A stretch of 64,000 nucleotides of DNA from Aminomonas paucivorans DSM 12260 (GCF_000165795.1 NZ_CM001022.1:930001-994000); one strand, 5' to 3'; shown: positions 8,586 through 17,246, numbered from the stretch's first letter. Translations and numbers: made by a program. Notes: generated by a model not told the origin, from the letters alone.

Positions 8586-9038
8586 ATGCAGAAGCGGATC
8601 CACCGTTTTCAGCGCATCCTCAAGACGAGGCAGCAGGAACGGGATCTTGTCCAGGCGGAGCTTGTCCGAAAACAGAAGGAGGAGGAACAGCTCGTCGGCC
8701 GGATCCAACAGGTCCATCAGGAGAAGGAGTGTGCCCTGGCGGACTTCTGCCGTGTCCGGACGGAGCCCCTGTCCCCCCAGACCCTGTGGTACGAGCGCCA
8801 GAACCTGGACCAGCTCGAACGGATCCTGTCGGACAGCCGCGAGCGGTTGGACGTCTGCCGGCAGGGCATCGAGGAAACCAAGCACCAGCTTCTGGAACGG
8901 CATCGCAACGTCCGGATCCTGGAGCAGTACATCGAAAGGCTGGAGCAGCTTCGTCAGAAAGGGGATCTTCTGGCGGAGCAGAACCTGATGGACGAGATCT
9001 CGTCCCAACGATTCTTGTTCCACCAGCAGGAGGGTTGA
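8586..9038 (+). CDS. fliJ: Flagellar export protein FliJ
   Basis: FliJ is a small coiled-coil stalk protein of the export ATPase complex and escorts chaperones for late substrates. The 150-residue product begins MQKRIHRFQRILKTRQQERD and is almost entirely charged coiled coil, as expected. It lies directly after fliI, its constant neighbour. Sequence conservation in FliJ is low, so position and coiled-coil character carry much of the assignment. Confidence 0.88.
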   Translation: MQKRIHRFQRILKTRQQERDLVQAELVRKQKEEEQLVGRIQQVHQEKECALADFCRVRTEPLSPQTLWYERQNLDQLERILSDSRERLDVCRQGIEETKHQLLERHRNVRILEQYIERLEQLRQKGDLLAEQNLMDEISSQRFLFHQQEG

Positions 9039-9039
9039 C

Positions 9040-9654
9040 ATGAGACCGCAGATGACGAACCTCACCCAGCTCCTGGGACGCATCCGGGAGATCGAGTCCA
9101 GGATCAACCCCCAGGGGACCTCCCCCCGAACGGAGGAGACCCGCTTCGTGGAGGTCCTGGACGAGCTTGCGGGGACGCAGCGCTCGGACCTCCCGGAAGG
9201 AGACGGCGAGGGGGCCGGTTTTCGGGAGGAGGCCGCCGTGTCCCAGGAGCCTCTTTCGGAGCGCATGTCCAAATGGGACCCGCTTCTCCAGGACCTGTGC
9301 CGTCGCTACGACCTGGACCCCAACCTGGCCCGGGCGGTGATGCGCTGCGAGTCCGGCGGGCAGGAACAGGTGGTGTCCCGGGCGGGGGCCATGGGGCTCA
9401 TGCAGCTCATGCCCGGCACGGCGCGCGCCTTGGGGGTGGACCCCAAGGACCCCGCCCGCAACCTGGAGGGGGGCATCAAGTACCTGGCCCAGATGGCGGA
9501 CCGGTACGACGGGGACCTGGAAAAGGCCCTGGCGGCCTACAACGCCGGAGCCGGTCGGGTGGACGCCTACGGGGGCATCCCTCCCTTCCCTGAAACCCAG
9601 CGGTACGTGAAGAACGTGATGGCGCACTATCGCCGCTACTCCGGGGGCAACTGA
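9040..9654 (+). CDS. Lytic transglycosylase (SLT domain) inside the flagellar operon
   Basis: The C-terminal half (about residues 80-200) is a soluble lytic transglycosylase domain that cleaves peptidoglycan between MurNAc and GlcNAc. The catalytic glutamate is E104 in the motif CESGG, followed by GLMQLMP and later by AAYNAGAGRV and the RYVKNV helix. The first 80 residues are low-complexity and charged with no signal peptide. Export by the flagellar apparatus, as for FlgJ-type enzymes, is therefore plausible but inferred. It starts one base after the fliJ stop. Its likely job is opening the murein for the rod. Confidence 0.88.
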   Translation: MRPQMTNLTQLLGRIREIESRINPQGTSPRTEETRFVEVLDELAGTQRSDLPEGDGEGAGFREEAAVSQEPLSERMSKWDPLLQDLCRRYDLDPNLARAVMRCESGGQEQVVSRAGAMGLMQLMPGTARALGVDPKDPARNLEGGIKYLAQMADRYDGDLEKALAAYNAGAGRVDAYGGIPPFPETQRYVKNVMAHYRRYSGGN

Positions 9655-9656
9655 CC

Positions 9657-10358
9657 ATGGCGGACCCGAAGGAAACCCCCCGGGAAGAGGGCGTGGCGGA
9701 GGAGGCGGCTCCCCGTCCCAAGAAGGAGCCCAAGGGCGCCAAGAAGGGGAAGGGCAAGCGCCGAGGGTGCGGCCTCTTTCTCCTTTCCTTCCTGATGCTT
9801 CTGGGACTGGCGGCGGGATTGCAGGTCAGCGGAGCCCTGGACCTGCGGACGGCGGCCTACCCCCTGATCCCCCGGATTCCCGGCGTGGGACCCGCCCTGA
9901 CCCGCGCCCTCGGCATCCCCGAGGTCTACGCCCTCTCCTCCCAGGAGAGGCGGGCTCTGGAGCTTCAGGCCACCCAGGCGAACCTGGCGGACCTGAAGAA
10001 GAGAACCGAAGCGGAACGCAAGGGTGTGGAAGCTCTCTCCCGGGACCTGAACCTTCGGGAGCAGGACGTGGCGAAGCTCCAGGAGGAATTGAGCCGACGA
10101 CTCAAGGAGCTGGTCCGAAGCGACGATACTCAACCGACCACGTCCACCAAGGGGATCGAAGACCTCCTGCAGACCTACCAGGACATGTCCCCGCGCAATG
10201 CGGCCCAGATCCTGGAGAAGGTGGACGAAGGACTTGCGGTGGCCCTCCTGGCGGCCCTGCCCCAGGACCAGACCGCGAAGATTCTCGGACGCATGGACGC
10301 GACCCGGGCGGCGAGGCTGACGGAACGGCTTTCCGAGAGGACGAAAAAACAGCCCTGA
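9657..10358 (+). CDS. MotE/YlxF-like coiled-coil protein with MgtE N-terminal-like domain
   Basis: The 233-residue protein has a basic N-terminus, one membrane helix (about residues 40-62), a periplasmic coiled coil (about 100-160) and a C-terminal MgtE_N-like domain (MSPRNAAQILEKVDEGLAVALLAALPQ). This layout and the place between fliJ and fliK match YlxF of Bacillus and the MotE family, a periplasmic chaperone for MotC in rhizobia. A role in stator or hook assembly is inferred only. A ribosome site is not obvious; the gene begins two bases after the transglycosylase stop. Confidence 0.75.
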   Translation: MADPKETPREEGVAEEAAPRPKKEPKGAKKGKGKRRGCGLFLLSFLMLLGLAAGLQVSGALDLRTAAYPLIPRIPGVGPALTRALGIPEVYALSSQERRALELQATQANLADLKKRTEAERKGVEALSRDLNLREQDVAKLQEELSRRLKELVRSDDTQPTTSTKGIEDLLQTYQDMSPRNAAQILEKVDEGLAVALLAALPQDQTAKILGRMDATRAARLTERLSERTKKQP

Positions 10359-10374
10359 CCCAGAGGTGATGTCC

Positions 10375-12042
10375 ATGACCGCACCCGTCCCGATTTTTCC
10401 CGCCGTTCCCATGCCCTCTTCCGGGGAAGGAAAGGCTTCCCAGACCACGAACGCCGGTTCTCCCCACGCCGGCAGTTCCTCGGAACAGTCCTTCGGCGAT
10501 CTTCTCGCGGGAGTCCAGGGGACCCCGGAGGCATCCCCCCAGGGTCCCGCGGGGGACGCCAAGCCGGAGGGATCCCTCCCCCCCCTCTTCGTGACCCCCC
10601 TGCTGGTGCAGACGCCCGAGGACACGGAATGGGCCCGGGCTCTGGCCCTGCTGGGGCTTCTCCCTCCCCCTGCGGGGGAGGAGGGGCCTGCGCCGGACCT
10701 TGCGGAGGAGAAGCAGGACGCCGGAGAAGGGGCGGAGCAGGAAGTCTCGGCGGACGAGGTGGAGTCGGGCGCGGGCAGTGCCCAGCCCTTGGCCCTGCCT
10801 CCGGAGCTGGCTGCCCCCGCGGAGCTTCCGGAGGGGGCAGGTGCCTTCGTGGCTCGCCCCGTATCCGGCGAGGCCCTGCCGGATACGGCCCCCTGTCCCG
10901 AACCCGCTACGATCGGAGTGGTCGGAGTCTCTCCCCAAGCCTCTCCCGGGGGGGCGACGCCCCAGACAGCTTCCCCTGCGCCCTCGGCCAACCCTGAACC
11001 CGTATCCCTTCCCCTTGTCCGAGATTCCCTTGCCTCGGCGGGGGAAAAGGGGTCGAGGAAGCCGGAGCAGCAGGTTCAGGATGGCCTGGTGGATCGTGCC
11101 GCCGACGGCGCGGTCCCGGAGACGGGTCTTGCGGACCCGGACTTTTCCCCGGACTACCGGGAGGGCCTTTCCCGGAGACAGGGCGTCGAAACCCCGCAGC
11201 TCCCGGTTCCCCCGCAGGGGATGACGGAAGAGGCCGCCTTGCCGGTTCTTGCGACCGAGGCCGCCGGGGCCGACCTGACCGCTTCGGCGCCTGCCGCGCC
11301 CTCCGAGGACGTTCCGAAAGGAGAGACGGCGCAACCTGGCCTTCCCCTCGTCCCGTCGGCCTCGGAGGAGACGCGCCGGTCGGAACGAAGGGACCCCGCC
11401 TCTTCCCAGAGGATCCTTTCGGAGACGGTGGCCCCTTCCCTGCGGAGCCTCTTGCGCGACGGGGGATCGGACCGATTCCTCGGGGGGGATGACCTGGGGG
11501 AGAAGAAGGCGGATTCGGGGGCTTCCGGGTCTTCCCCTGCCGGCGGGGTGTTGACGGGATTTAGACAGTTTCTGGAGGGCGCGGAGGGCGCTTCCGATCT
11601 GGAACCCCTCGTGCTGTCCTACCAGGGAGACGAGGCTTTCCGGGAGGCCCTTTCCCACGTCCTTCGGGTGGTCTCCCGAAAGGACGGGGTCCGGGCGCAC
11701 CTGGTGGTGGATCCCCCTGCCCTGGGGCGGGTGGACGTGAGTCTCCAGGTTACCGCCGCAGGGATCGAAGCCACCCTCAAGGTGGACAACGAAGCGCTGA
11801 AACAGATGGTCCAGACCCAGATGGAACAGCTCAAGGCCTCTCTGCAGGCCCAGGGCCTGCACGTCACGGGCCTGGCGGTGGACCTGCGCAGTCGGGACGA
11901 TTCCCGCCCGGGGCAGCAGCAGGGGCCGGGGGGCAAGGTGCGCCGCGCCTCCGGTCCCGCAGGGGAAGGGACAGAGGAAGAGGGCGACGTCCTGGAAGCC
12001 CGGGTGGACCTTCGTCGCGGACTGTTGCACTGGGTGGCGTAA
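10375..12042 (+). CDS. fliK: Flagellar hook-length control protein FliK
   Basis: FliK is the secreted molecular ruler that sets hook length and switches export specificity through FlhB. The product (555 residues from ATG 10375) has a long Pro/Ala/Glu-rich N-terminal ruler and a conserved C-terminal domain (about residues 410-520). That domain includes LVVDPPALGRVDVSLQVTAAG and a Gln-rich patch after it. AGAGGTGA precedes the ATG at 10375, favouring it over the in-frame GTG at 10366. It sits before flgD and flgE as in Bacillus. Its substrate hook gene is disrupted downstream. Confidence 0.88.
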   Translation: MTAPVPIFPAVPMPSSGEGKASQTTNAGSPHAGSSSEQSFGDLLAGVQGTPEASPQGPAGDAKPEGSLPPLFVTPLLVQTPEDTEWARALALLGLLPPPAGEEGPAPDLAEEKQDAGEGAEQEVSADEVESGAGSAQPLALPPELAAPAELPEGAGAFVARPVSGEALPDTAPCPEPATIGVVGVSPQASPGGATPQTASPAPSANPEPVSLPLVRDSLASAGEKGSRKPEQQVQDGLVDRAADGAVPETGLADPDFSPDYREGLSRRQGVETPQLPVPPQGMTEEAALPVLATEAAGADLTASAPAAPSEDVPKGETAQPGLPLVPSASEETRRSERRDPASSQRILSETVAPSLRSLLRDGGSDRFLGGDDLGEKKADSGASGSSPAGGVLTGFRQFLEGAEGASDLEPLVLSYQGDEAFREALSHVLRVVSRKDGVRAHLVVDPPALGRVDVSLQVTAAGIEATLKVDNEALKQMVQTQMEQLKASLQAQGLHVTGLAVDLRSRDDSRPGQQQGPGGKVRRASGPAGEGTEEEGDVLEARVDLRRGLLHWVA

Positions 12043-12105
12043 ACCCGAACTCGCAAAACCGTTTTCCTTAAAGGTTAAAGAATACAGGAAAGGATGGTGG
12101 CAGCC

Positions 12106-12525
12106 ATGGCAGATCCGATTTCGGGAGTGAACTCCTCTTCCACCGGAGGCACGACCACAACCCAAACGACAGAACGGACCATCAAGAACGAACTGGGGAA
12201 GGACGACTTCCTCAAGCTGCTCATCGCGCAGCTGACCAATCAGGACCCCCTGGACCCCCTGAAGGACCAGGATTTCATCGCCCAGATGGCCCAGTTCACC
12301 GCCTTGGAACAGACCACCAACATGGCCAAGGGCATCGAGACCCTTACCAAGCTCTCCATGACCTCCGCAGTGGGCTACGTGGGCCGGGTGGTGGGGTACA
12401 CGGATGACGAGGGCAACTCCAAGGCGGGGACGGTGCAGTACGTGGAGTTCAAGGACGGGGCGGTGACCCTGAAGCTCACCGACGGGTCGTCTCTGGCCCT
12501 GGACAAGGTCGAGCAGGTGGCCTAG
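12106..12525 (+). CDS. flgD: Flagellar hook-assembly scaffold FlgD
   Basis: FlgD caps the growing hook and directs FlgE polymerisation. The short 139-residue form has the family motif [20 protein letters not shown] (about residues 35-54) followed by [10 protein letters not shown]. An ATG at 12094 is in frame, but GGAAAGG abuts it with no spacing, so the ATG at 12106 (MADPISG) is preferred. The N-terminus is Ser/Thr-rich, as in exported hook-cap proteins. It should act on the hook protein encoded immediately downstream. Confidence 0.92.
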   Translation: MADPISGVNSSSTGGTTTTQTTERTIKNELGKDDFLKLLIAQLTNQDPLDPLKDQDFIAQMAQFTALEQTTNMAKGIETLTKLSMTSAVGYVGRVVGYTDDEGNSKAGTVQYVEFKDGAVTLKLTDGSSLALDKVEQVA

Positions 12526-12674
12526 GTCGTAGAGGGAGGAACGCACGACGGAGAGGGCGTTCCCTTTCCGTACATCGGAGGATTGAGTACCCCGCGCCCA
12601 GGGACGGGCGGGCAGACATAAGCGCAACGGATCGCGCGACGACACTCTTCCTGAAACCAAAGGAGGCAAAGCCC
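12526..12674 (+). other. 149-base spacer between flgD and flgE
   Basis: No coding frame of interest was seen. A 7-bp inverted repeat (GGAACGC 12538-12544 with GCGTTCC 12557-12563) could form a weak hairpin, with no T-run after it. The last 15 bases hold the flgE ribosome site (AAAGGAGG). Confidence 0.5.
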
Positions 12675-13002
12675 ATGCTTCGATCCCTCTACTCGGGCGT
12701 CAGCGGCGTGAAGGGGCACCAGACCTATCTGGACGTCATCGGCAACAACATCGCCAACGTGAACACCACGGGCTTCAAGAAGTCCAACGTGCTGTTCCAG
12801 GACCTGCTCTACCAAAGCAACCGGGGGGCCATGGCCCCGAACAGTGACGCGGGGCGGGGGGGTATCAACCCCATGCAGGTGGGTCTTGGGGTCAACATCG
12901 CCGCCATCGAGACCATCCACACCCAGGGTCCCATGCAGTACACGGGAAATCGCAACGACATGGCCATCCAGGGAGACGGGTATTTCCTGGTCAAGGAGGG
13001 AG

Positions 13003-13010
13003 AAAAATCC
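13003..13010. repeat. Target-site duplication, left copy
   Basis: AAAAATCC directly precedes the left end of the element and is repeated exactly at its right end. An 8-bp duplication is typical of the ISL3 family. Confidence 0.93.
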
Positions 13011-13034
13011 GGTTCCTCATCATCCCGTATGGGC
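13011..13034. repeat. Left terminal inverted repeat of the insertion sequence
   Basis: The 24 bases start GGTTCCTCATCATCCCG and match the inverted right end at 23 of 24 positions; the mismatch is at base 3. This end is downstream of the transposase stop. Confidence 0.93.
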
Positions 13035-14294
13035 TGCTTCCCGGGGCCCAGGAAACCGCAGTTGCATCTTAGCGTTGACCAGTAAATAGCTCAGAGCCGC
13101 ATAGGTGGAGGTGCGGTAGCCTCGGGCTTTCGCCGAGGCGGCCTTGAAGAGGCTGTTGCGTCCCTCCAGGATGCCGTTGTCGATCCCGGTTCGGATGTGA
13201 TTCAGGACCCCCTCCCAGTGATTCTTGATGGTTCGGGCCAGCTTCTTGACCGGTTCCAGGCGGCTGTGGCTGGCTCGCCAGTACCAGCGTTTCAGCCACA
13301 CGGTCCCCCAGCGCGGGACCTTCTCGTAGAACTCCTGCAGGAGGAGCTTCAGGGCGTAGGCCCTTTGGGTCTTGCGGGTGTTCTTTGAGGCAAGCAGGGC
13401 GGTGAGGGCTGCTTGCTGCTTGGGCGAGAGACTTTCGGGGTTGTAAAGCCAGAGGTAGCGGCTTCCCGTCAGTTCCTCGGCACCCCGGCGTTCCTCTCGG
13501 CGGACCTGGTCCACCGCTTCGTTCATCATTTTGATGACGTGGAATTTGTCGAAGGTCAGGCGGGCCTGGGGAAAGTTCTCCCCGATCCCCTGGATGAAGG
13601 CCTCGGACATGTCCAGGGTGAAGTCGGTGATGACGGAGGGGGCGACACCTCGTGAGGTCAGGTAGGCCGCAAACCGCGCCAGGACGGCCTTGCCCTTCCC
13701 CTCCGTGACCCAGATGGCGTGTCCCCGGTCCAGGTCCACGAAGGCGGTGACATACCTGTGCCCCCTGCGGTAGGAGGTTTCGTCCACCCCGACCCTGCGC
13801 AGCCCCGTAAGATCCTGGGTGGCCAAGAAGCGGTCCACGTGCCGGCGGATGATCCGCCAGAGTCGGGTGTCCGTCTCCCCCAGGACGCGGGAGATCTCCT
13901 TCACGGGAAGAAGGGGGGCCAGTTCCATCACGAAGGCTTCGAAGAGCAGGGTGAAGCCGCTCCGTTCCTCTCCCCAGGGGACGGCGATCTGGTGGACTCC
14001 ATGTTCCGGACACTCCGTTCGGGGGACCCGGGCGTGAAGGTAGGTCTTGTGCTGGAAGAGGTTCAGGTGGCGCCAGGTGCGCTCCAGGCAGTCATGAACC
14101 GGATGGGAACCCCCGCACTTCGGGCAGGGGAATCGGGTGCCCTCCCGGAAGGAGACGTGCAGGTCCACCCGTCCCTCCAGGGGATCCCATTCGATGGACT
14201 GGATGAACCAGGGCTCTTCCAGGCCCAGAAAACCCAGGAAGAGCTGGTTCAAGTCCGTCACTTCCTTGCCGCTGCTCTTTCGCGCCTTGCGCAT
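13020..14294 (-). CDS. ISL3-family transposase
   Basis: This DDE transposase moves the surrounding element. The 424-residue product has an N-terminal zinc-binding region ([15 protein letters not shown], then ECPEHG), a helix-turn-helix-like region, and the catalytic core. Visible core motifs are [15 protein letters not shown] (first Asp), [13 protein letters not shown] with FHVIK (second Asp region) and [20 protein letters not shown] (Glu region). The start is placed at 14294 (MRKARKS) because ACAGGAGGA lies just upstream; an in-frame ATG at 14321 lacks such a site. It is the only minus-strand gene in the window and appears intact, so the element may still be mobile. Confidence 0.94.
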   Translation of the reverse strand: MRKARKSSGKEVTDLNQLFLGFLGLEEPWFIQSIEWDPLEGRVDLHVSFREGTRFPCPKCGGSHPVHDCLERTWRHLNLFQHKTYLHARVPRTECPEHGVHQIAVPWGEERSGFTLLFEAFVMELAPLLPVKEISRVLGETDTRLWRIIRRHVDRFLATQDLTGLRRVGVDETSYRRGHRYVTAFVDLDRGHAIWVTEGKGKAVLARFAAYLTSRGVAPSVITDFTLDMSEAFIQGIGENFPQARLTFDKFHVIKMMNEAVDQVRREERRGAEELTGSRYLWLYNPESLSPKQQAALTALLASKNTRKTQRAYALKLLLQEFYEKVPRWGTVWLKRWYWRASHSRLEPVKKLARTIKNHWEGVLNHIRTGIDNGILEGRNSLFKAASAKARGYRTSTYAALSYLLVNAKMQLRFPGPREAAHTG

Positions 14295-14402
14295 GAATCC
14301 GTCCTCCTGTGAGAGAACCATGAAGAGGCCTCATGAAATTTGAACTCTATGCTAGCACCAAACCCGTATCGCGCCAGCCCTCAAAGACCCTGTTCCGAGG
14401 GT

Positions 14403-14426
14403 GCCCATACGGGATGATGAGGAGCC
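14403..14426. repeat. Right terminal inverted repeat of the insertion sequence
   Basis: The 24 bases end GGGATGATGAGGAGCC and are the inverted partner of 13011-13034. This end is upstream of the transposase start and would carry its promoter. Confidence 0.93.
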
Positions 14427-14434
14427 AAAAATCC
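14427..14434. repeat. Target-site duplication, right copy
   Basis: AAAAATCC duplicates 13003-13010. It is followed by CTCTACACCCGGG, which resumes flgE in frame at codon 113 of the reconstructed gene. Confidence 0.93.
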
Positions 14435-16078
14435 CTCTACACCCGGGCGGGAGCCACCACCCTGGACGGGGATGGGAATATGGTCATGTCCGGCACGGGG
14501 TACATGTACCAGGGCTACAAGATGGAAATAGACCCTGCAGATCCGACGAAATACATAAAGGGAGGCACCCTTGAGGCAGTAAACATCCCTGTAGGGCAAA
14601 AACTGGAAGCACAAGCGACAAAAATGGCAGCGTTTAGGTGCAACCTGGACAGCCGGGTGCCTCCCTATTTGCCTTTTGGCTTTCCGTGGCAAGCGGAACC
14701 GACGGCACGGTTGAACGGAACGAATATTCAGGTTTCGTTTGTCAATAATGCCCCCCCCGTTCCGGGAAGCCTTGTAGAGATTGCAGGCATCACGGCACCA
14801 GATGGCGGAACCGTTACTATAGCTGGTGGTCCCATTCGGTTAGAAATGACGGCTGTAAATACGGATTCTGAGAAACCCACGATGAGTTTGGTAGGCACGC
14901 CAACGGTTACTATTGTATCGGATGATACCCCTCCAGTTACAGAAGTCTATGATGTTGCCTACACAAATGGAAATCTTGTTTTTACTGGTCAAACGAACGG
15001 AGAGGCCTGGAGCTACCCAGTTGATGCTTCGATGACCTACGATTCTTTTTCAGTTTCTAAGACTACGGCTCCCAATGCGGGAGATTATAACATATTGGTA
15101 GATTTTGGAGAAAAAACTGGCAACACCATGCCCCTGTACTTGTTGATTGATAATGGGACACCTCCACCTAGCGTTGCTGAGTATACGGTGACGCTTAATG
15201 ATGACGGGACGTTTGCGAGTGTAACCCAGGTCACCGGACCTGTGTTTGCTGGTCTAACTGTTGATATAACAGATAACAAATATGGTGTAAATTTCAAGTT
15301 TAGGGACTCTGCACCGGGAGCACAGCAAGTCACTGCCTTAACTGTAAGTCAGAAGATTTCCAGCACTCATTCGACGAAGCTTGACGTTTATGACACTCTC
15401 GGGAACCCCCATACGCTTGAAGTGGTTTGGTCGAAAGTGGCGCCCAATCGTTGGGATTGGAATGCGTTCTTTCCGAGCGAACCAACTTTGGTCCTTTCTG
15501 GAACTAATGGTAGGGGGACTTTGGTGTTTGACACTGCGGGGAAAATTACTTCTGGCGGCACTGCGGATTTGCGGGTTCCGTTCTCGGTGATTGGGGCAGA
15601 AGATAGCGTTATTAAGCTGGATTTTGATGGGACAGGAATGGATAAGGAATTAATCGACGGGGTGACCCAGTATGGTTCCGGGTTTACCACGAAGGGTTAT
15701 TATCAAGACGGTTATGCCATGGGAGTGCTGGAGGACTATGCTGTAAGCGCAGATGGGACGGTATCTGGCGTTTATAGCAACGGGAAGAATCAGCCGCTCT
15801 ATCAAGTTGCCTTGGCTCTTTTTGCGAACCCGCAAGGGCTTGTCAAGGAAGGGGACACGGTGTTCTCTGAATCTGCGAACTCTGGGATGGCTCAGGTCAT
15901 GACACCGATGGAGGGCGGGGCGGGGAAGATCATGGGCAGCAATCTGGAGATGGCCAACGTGGATCTGTCCCAGGAGTTCGTGAACCTCATCGTGGCCCAG
16001 CGGGGCTTCCAGGCCAACGCCCGGGTCATCACCACCTCCGACCAGGTCCTGGAGGAACTCATCAACCTCAAACGGTAG
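14435..16078 (+). pseudogene. flgE: flgE 3' fragment (hook protein), separated by the insertion sequence
   Basis: This fragment encodes residues 113-659 of the reconstructed hook protein. It begins SLYTRAGATTLDGDGNMVM, the normal continuation of the 5' fragment, and ends with the conserved hook C-terminus (NVDLSQEFVNLIVAQRGFQANARVITTSDQVLEELINL). The frame is open back to an ATG at 14333 inside the element, but no convincing ribosome site is seen there. The central part (about residues 141-600) is strongly AT-rich compared with the rest of the window, while the final 60 codons return to high GC. The large middle domain makes FlgE longer than the 400-residue enteric form. Confidence 0.94.
14520..15900 (+). 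other. AT-rich tract covering the central hook-protein domain
   Basis: Base composition falls sharply near 14520 and recovers near 15900. For example, 14941-15000 has 23 G or C in 60 bases, against about two thirds in neighbouring genes. Codon use also changes, with many A/T-ending codons. The frame is intact throughout. The edges coincide with the junctions between the conserved terminal hook domains and the variable surface domain, suggesting replacement of the central domain by DNA from a lower-GC donor. Confidence 0.8.
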
Positions 16079-16105
16079 GGACGAACCGGCGAGGGTGCTT
16101 GCGGG

Positions 16106-16135
16106 GCGAGGGGCGGCGACGCCCCTCGCTTCGTT
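16106..16135 (+). terminator. Hairpin after flgE, possible terminator
   Basis: A 9-bp GC-rich stem, GCGAGGGGC (16106-16114) with GCCCCTCGC (16121-16129), has a 6-base loop and is followed by TTCGTTT. The T-run is imperfect, so it may attenuate rather than end transcription before flbD. Confidence 0.5.
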
Positions 16136-16186
16136 TGAGGGGACGATCGGTAGGGTTTTGGGTCAAGTCGCCGGAGGGATGTGCCG

Positions 16187-16399
16187 ATGATTGAAGTGAC
16201 GCGGTTCAACGGTGGGGTGTTCCTGCTCAACTCCGACCAGATCGAGACGGTGGAGGCCACCCCGGACACGGTGATCACCCTGACCAACGGGCATCGCTAT
16301 GTGGTGAAGGAATCCCCGGAGGAGGTTCTCCGAAGGGTCGCGGCGTTCCGAAGGGGCCTCCAGGGGCTTCCTTTTGACTCCGTCCCGCCGGGGCACTAA
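16187..16399 (+). CDS. flbD: FlbD/SwrD family flagellar protein
   Basis: The 70-residue product starts MIEVTRFNGGVFLLNSDQIETVE and continues TPDTVITLTNGHRYVVKES, matching the small FlbD/SwrD family. In Bacillus, SwrD lies between flgE and fliL and raises flagellar motor torque. The ATG at 16187 is chosen because GGAGGG ends 8 bases upstream; an in-frame GTG at 16181 is too close to that site. The position next to motA and motB fits a role in stator function. Confidence 0.9.
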   Translation: MIEVTRFNGGVFLLNSDQIETVEATPDTVITLTNGHRYVVKESPEEVLRRVAAFRRGLQGLPFDSVPPGH

Positions 16400-16451
16400 G
16401 CTGTAGAGCAGCGCCACCCATCCCCGCACTCGCGATCGAGGTGAAGCGTTC

Positions 16452-17246
16452 GTGGATCTCGGAACCGTAATCGGCTTCCTTCTCGCCAACATCCTGGTCA
16501 TCGGCGGTATCCTCGCGGGTGGCGAACCCATGGCCTTCGTGGACATTCCCTCCATCCTCATCACGGGAGGCGGGACGCTGGGGGCCGCCATCATGGCCAA
16601 CCCCCTGGAGCGCACCAAGGCCCTCCCCAAGATCGTCCGCAAGGCGTTCTTCGCCGATCCCATCGACCTGACCGGGCTGATCCAGACTCTGGTGAGCTTT
16701 GCCGAAAAGGCCCGTCGGGAAGGGCTTTTGGCGCTGGAAGAGGACGCGGGGCAGCTGGATGACGAATTCATGCGCAAGTCCATCCAGCTGGTGGTGGACG
16801 GCACGGACCCGGAGCTGGTCAAGTCCATCCTGGACACGGAGATCGGTCTCCTGGAGGAGCGACACGCCGCGGCCAAGTCCATGTTCGACATCATGGCGGA
16901 GCTGGCCCCGGCCTTCGGGATGTTGGGTACCCTCATCGGGCTCATCCTGATGCTCGGCAACCTGGACGACCCGGACGCCCTGGGGCCCGGCATGGCCACC
17001 GCCTTGATCACCACCTTCTACGGCTCCTACATCGCCAACGTGCTCTGTATCCCCATCTCGAAGAAGCTGGCCTATCGGTCCTCCCAGGAGATCCTCTCCC
17101 GGGAACTCATGGTGGAGGGCATCCTGTCCATCCAGGCGGGGGAGAACCCCCGCATCGTGGAGGAAAAGCTGAAGGTCTTCCTTTCCCCGACCATGAGGGC
17201 CAAGATGGAGGAGAAGAAGCAGGAAGCCCAGGGAGGCGCCGCCTAG
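16452..17246 (+). CDS. motA: Flagellar stator protein MotA
   Basis: MotA is the four-helix stator subunit that, with MotB, converts ion flow into torque on FliG. The 264-residue product has membrane helices near residues 5-25, 32-50, 150-170 and 180-200. The cytoplasmic loop contains the charged segment LERTKALPKIVRKAFF. The conserved motif APAFGMLGTLIGLILML marks the third helix. It starts with GTG after GAGGTGAA. The motB start follows its stop with no gap. Proton or sodium use cannot be settled from what is visible. Confidence 0.94.
   Translation: MDLGTVIGFLLANILVIGGILAGGEPMAFVDIPSILITGGGTLGAAIMANPLERTKALPKIVRKAFFADPIDLTGLIQTLVSFAEKARREGLLALEEDAGQLDDEFMRKSIQLVVDGTDPELVKSILDTEIGLLEERHAAAKSMFDIMAELAPAFGMLGTLIGLILMLGNLDDPDALGPGMATALITTFYGSYIANVLCIPISKKLAYRSSQEILSRELMVEGILSIQAGENPRIVEEKLKVFLSPTMRAKMEEKKQEAQGGAA

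Larger units (their letters stand above)
12675..13085 (+). pseudogene. flgE: flgE 5' fragment (hook protein), interrupted by an insertion sequence
   Basis: The first 112 codons (to 13010) encode the N-terminal hook domain. It begins [20 protein letters not shown], contains [21 protein letters not shown] and ends at [11 protein letters not shown]. After 13010 the frame runs into the insertion sequence and adds 24 foreign residues before TAA at 13085. Removing the element and one copy of the 8-bp duplication joins 13010 to 14435 in frame, giving an apparently intact 659-residue FlgE. As it stands, the fragment lacks the C-terminal helix needed for polymerisation. A strong AAAGGAGG ribosome site shows this is the real start. 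Confidence 0.95.
13011..14426 (-). mobile_element. ISL3-family insertion sequence inserted in flgE
   Basis: The 1416-bp element is bounded by 24-bp terminal inverted repeats with one mismatch (13011-13034 and 14403-14426). It is flanked by the direct duplication AAAAATCC (13003-13010 and 14427-14434) and encodes one transposase on the minus strand, opposite to flgE. Size, GG-initial ends, 8-bp duplication and transposase type all agree with the ISL3 family. The intact frame and perfect duplication suggest a recent insertion. No passenger gene is present. The element lies in an operon, so polar effects on flbD and later genes are likely unless it provides an outward promoter. Confidence 0.95.

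Noticed and set aside
14333-14434. ATG 14333 as start of a separate gene for the flgE 3' part
   Set aside because: The first 31 codons come from the insertion-sequence end and have no ribosome site. The frame is the continuation of flgE.
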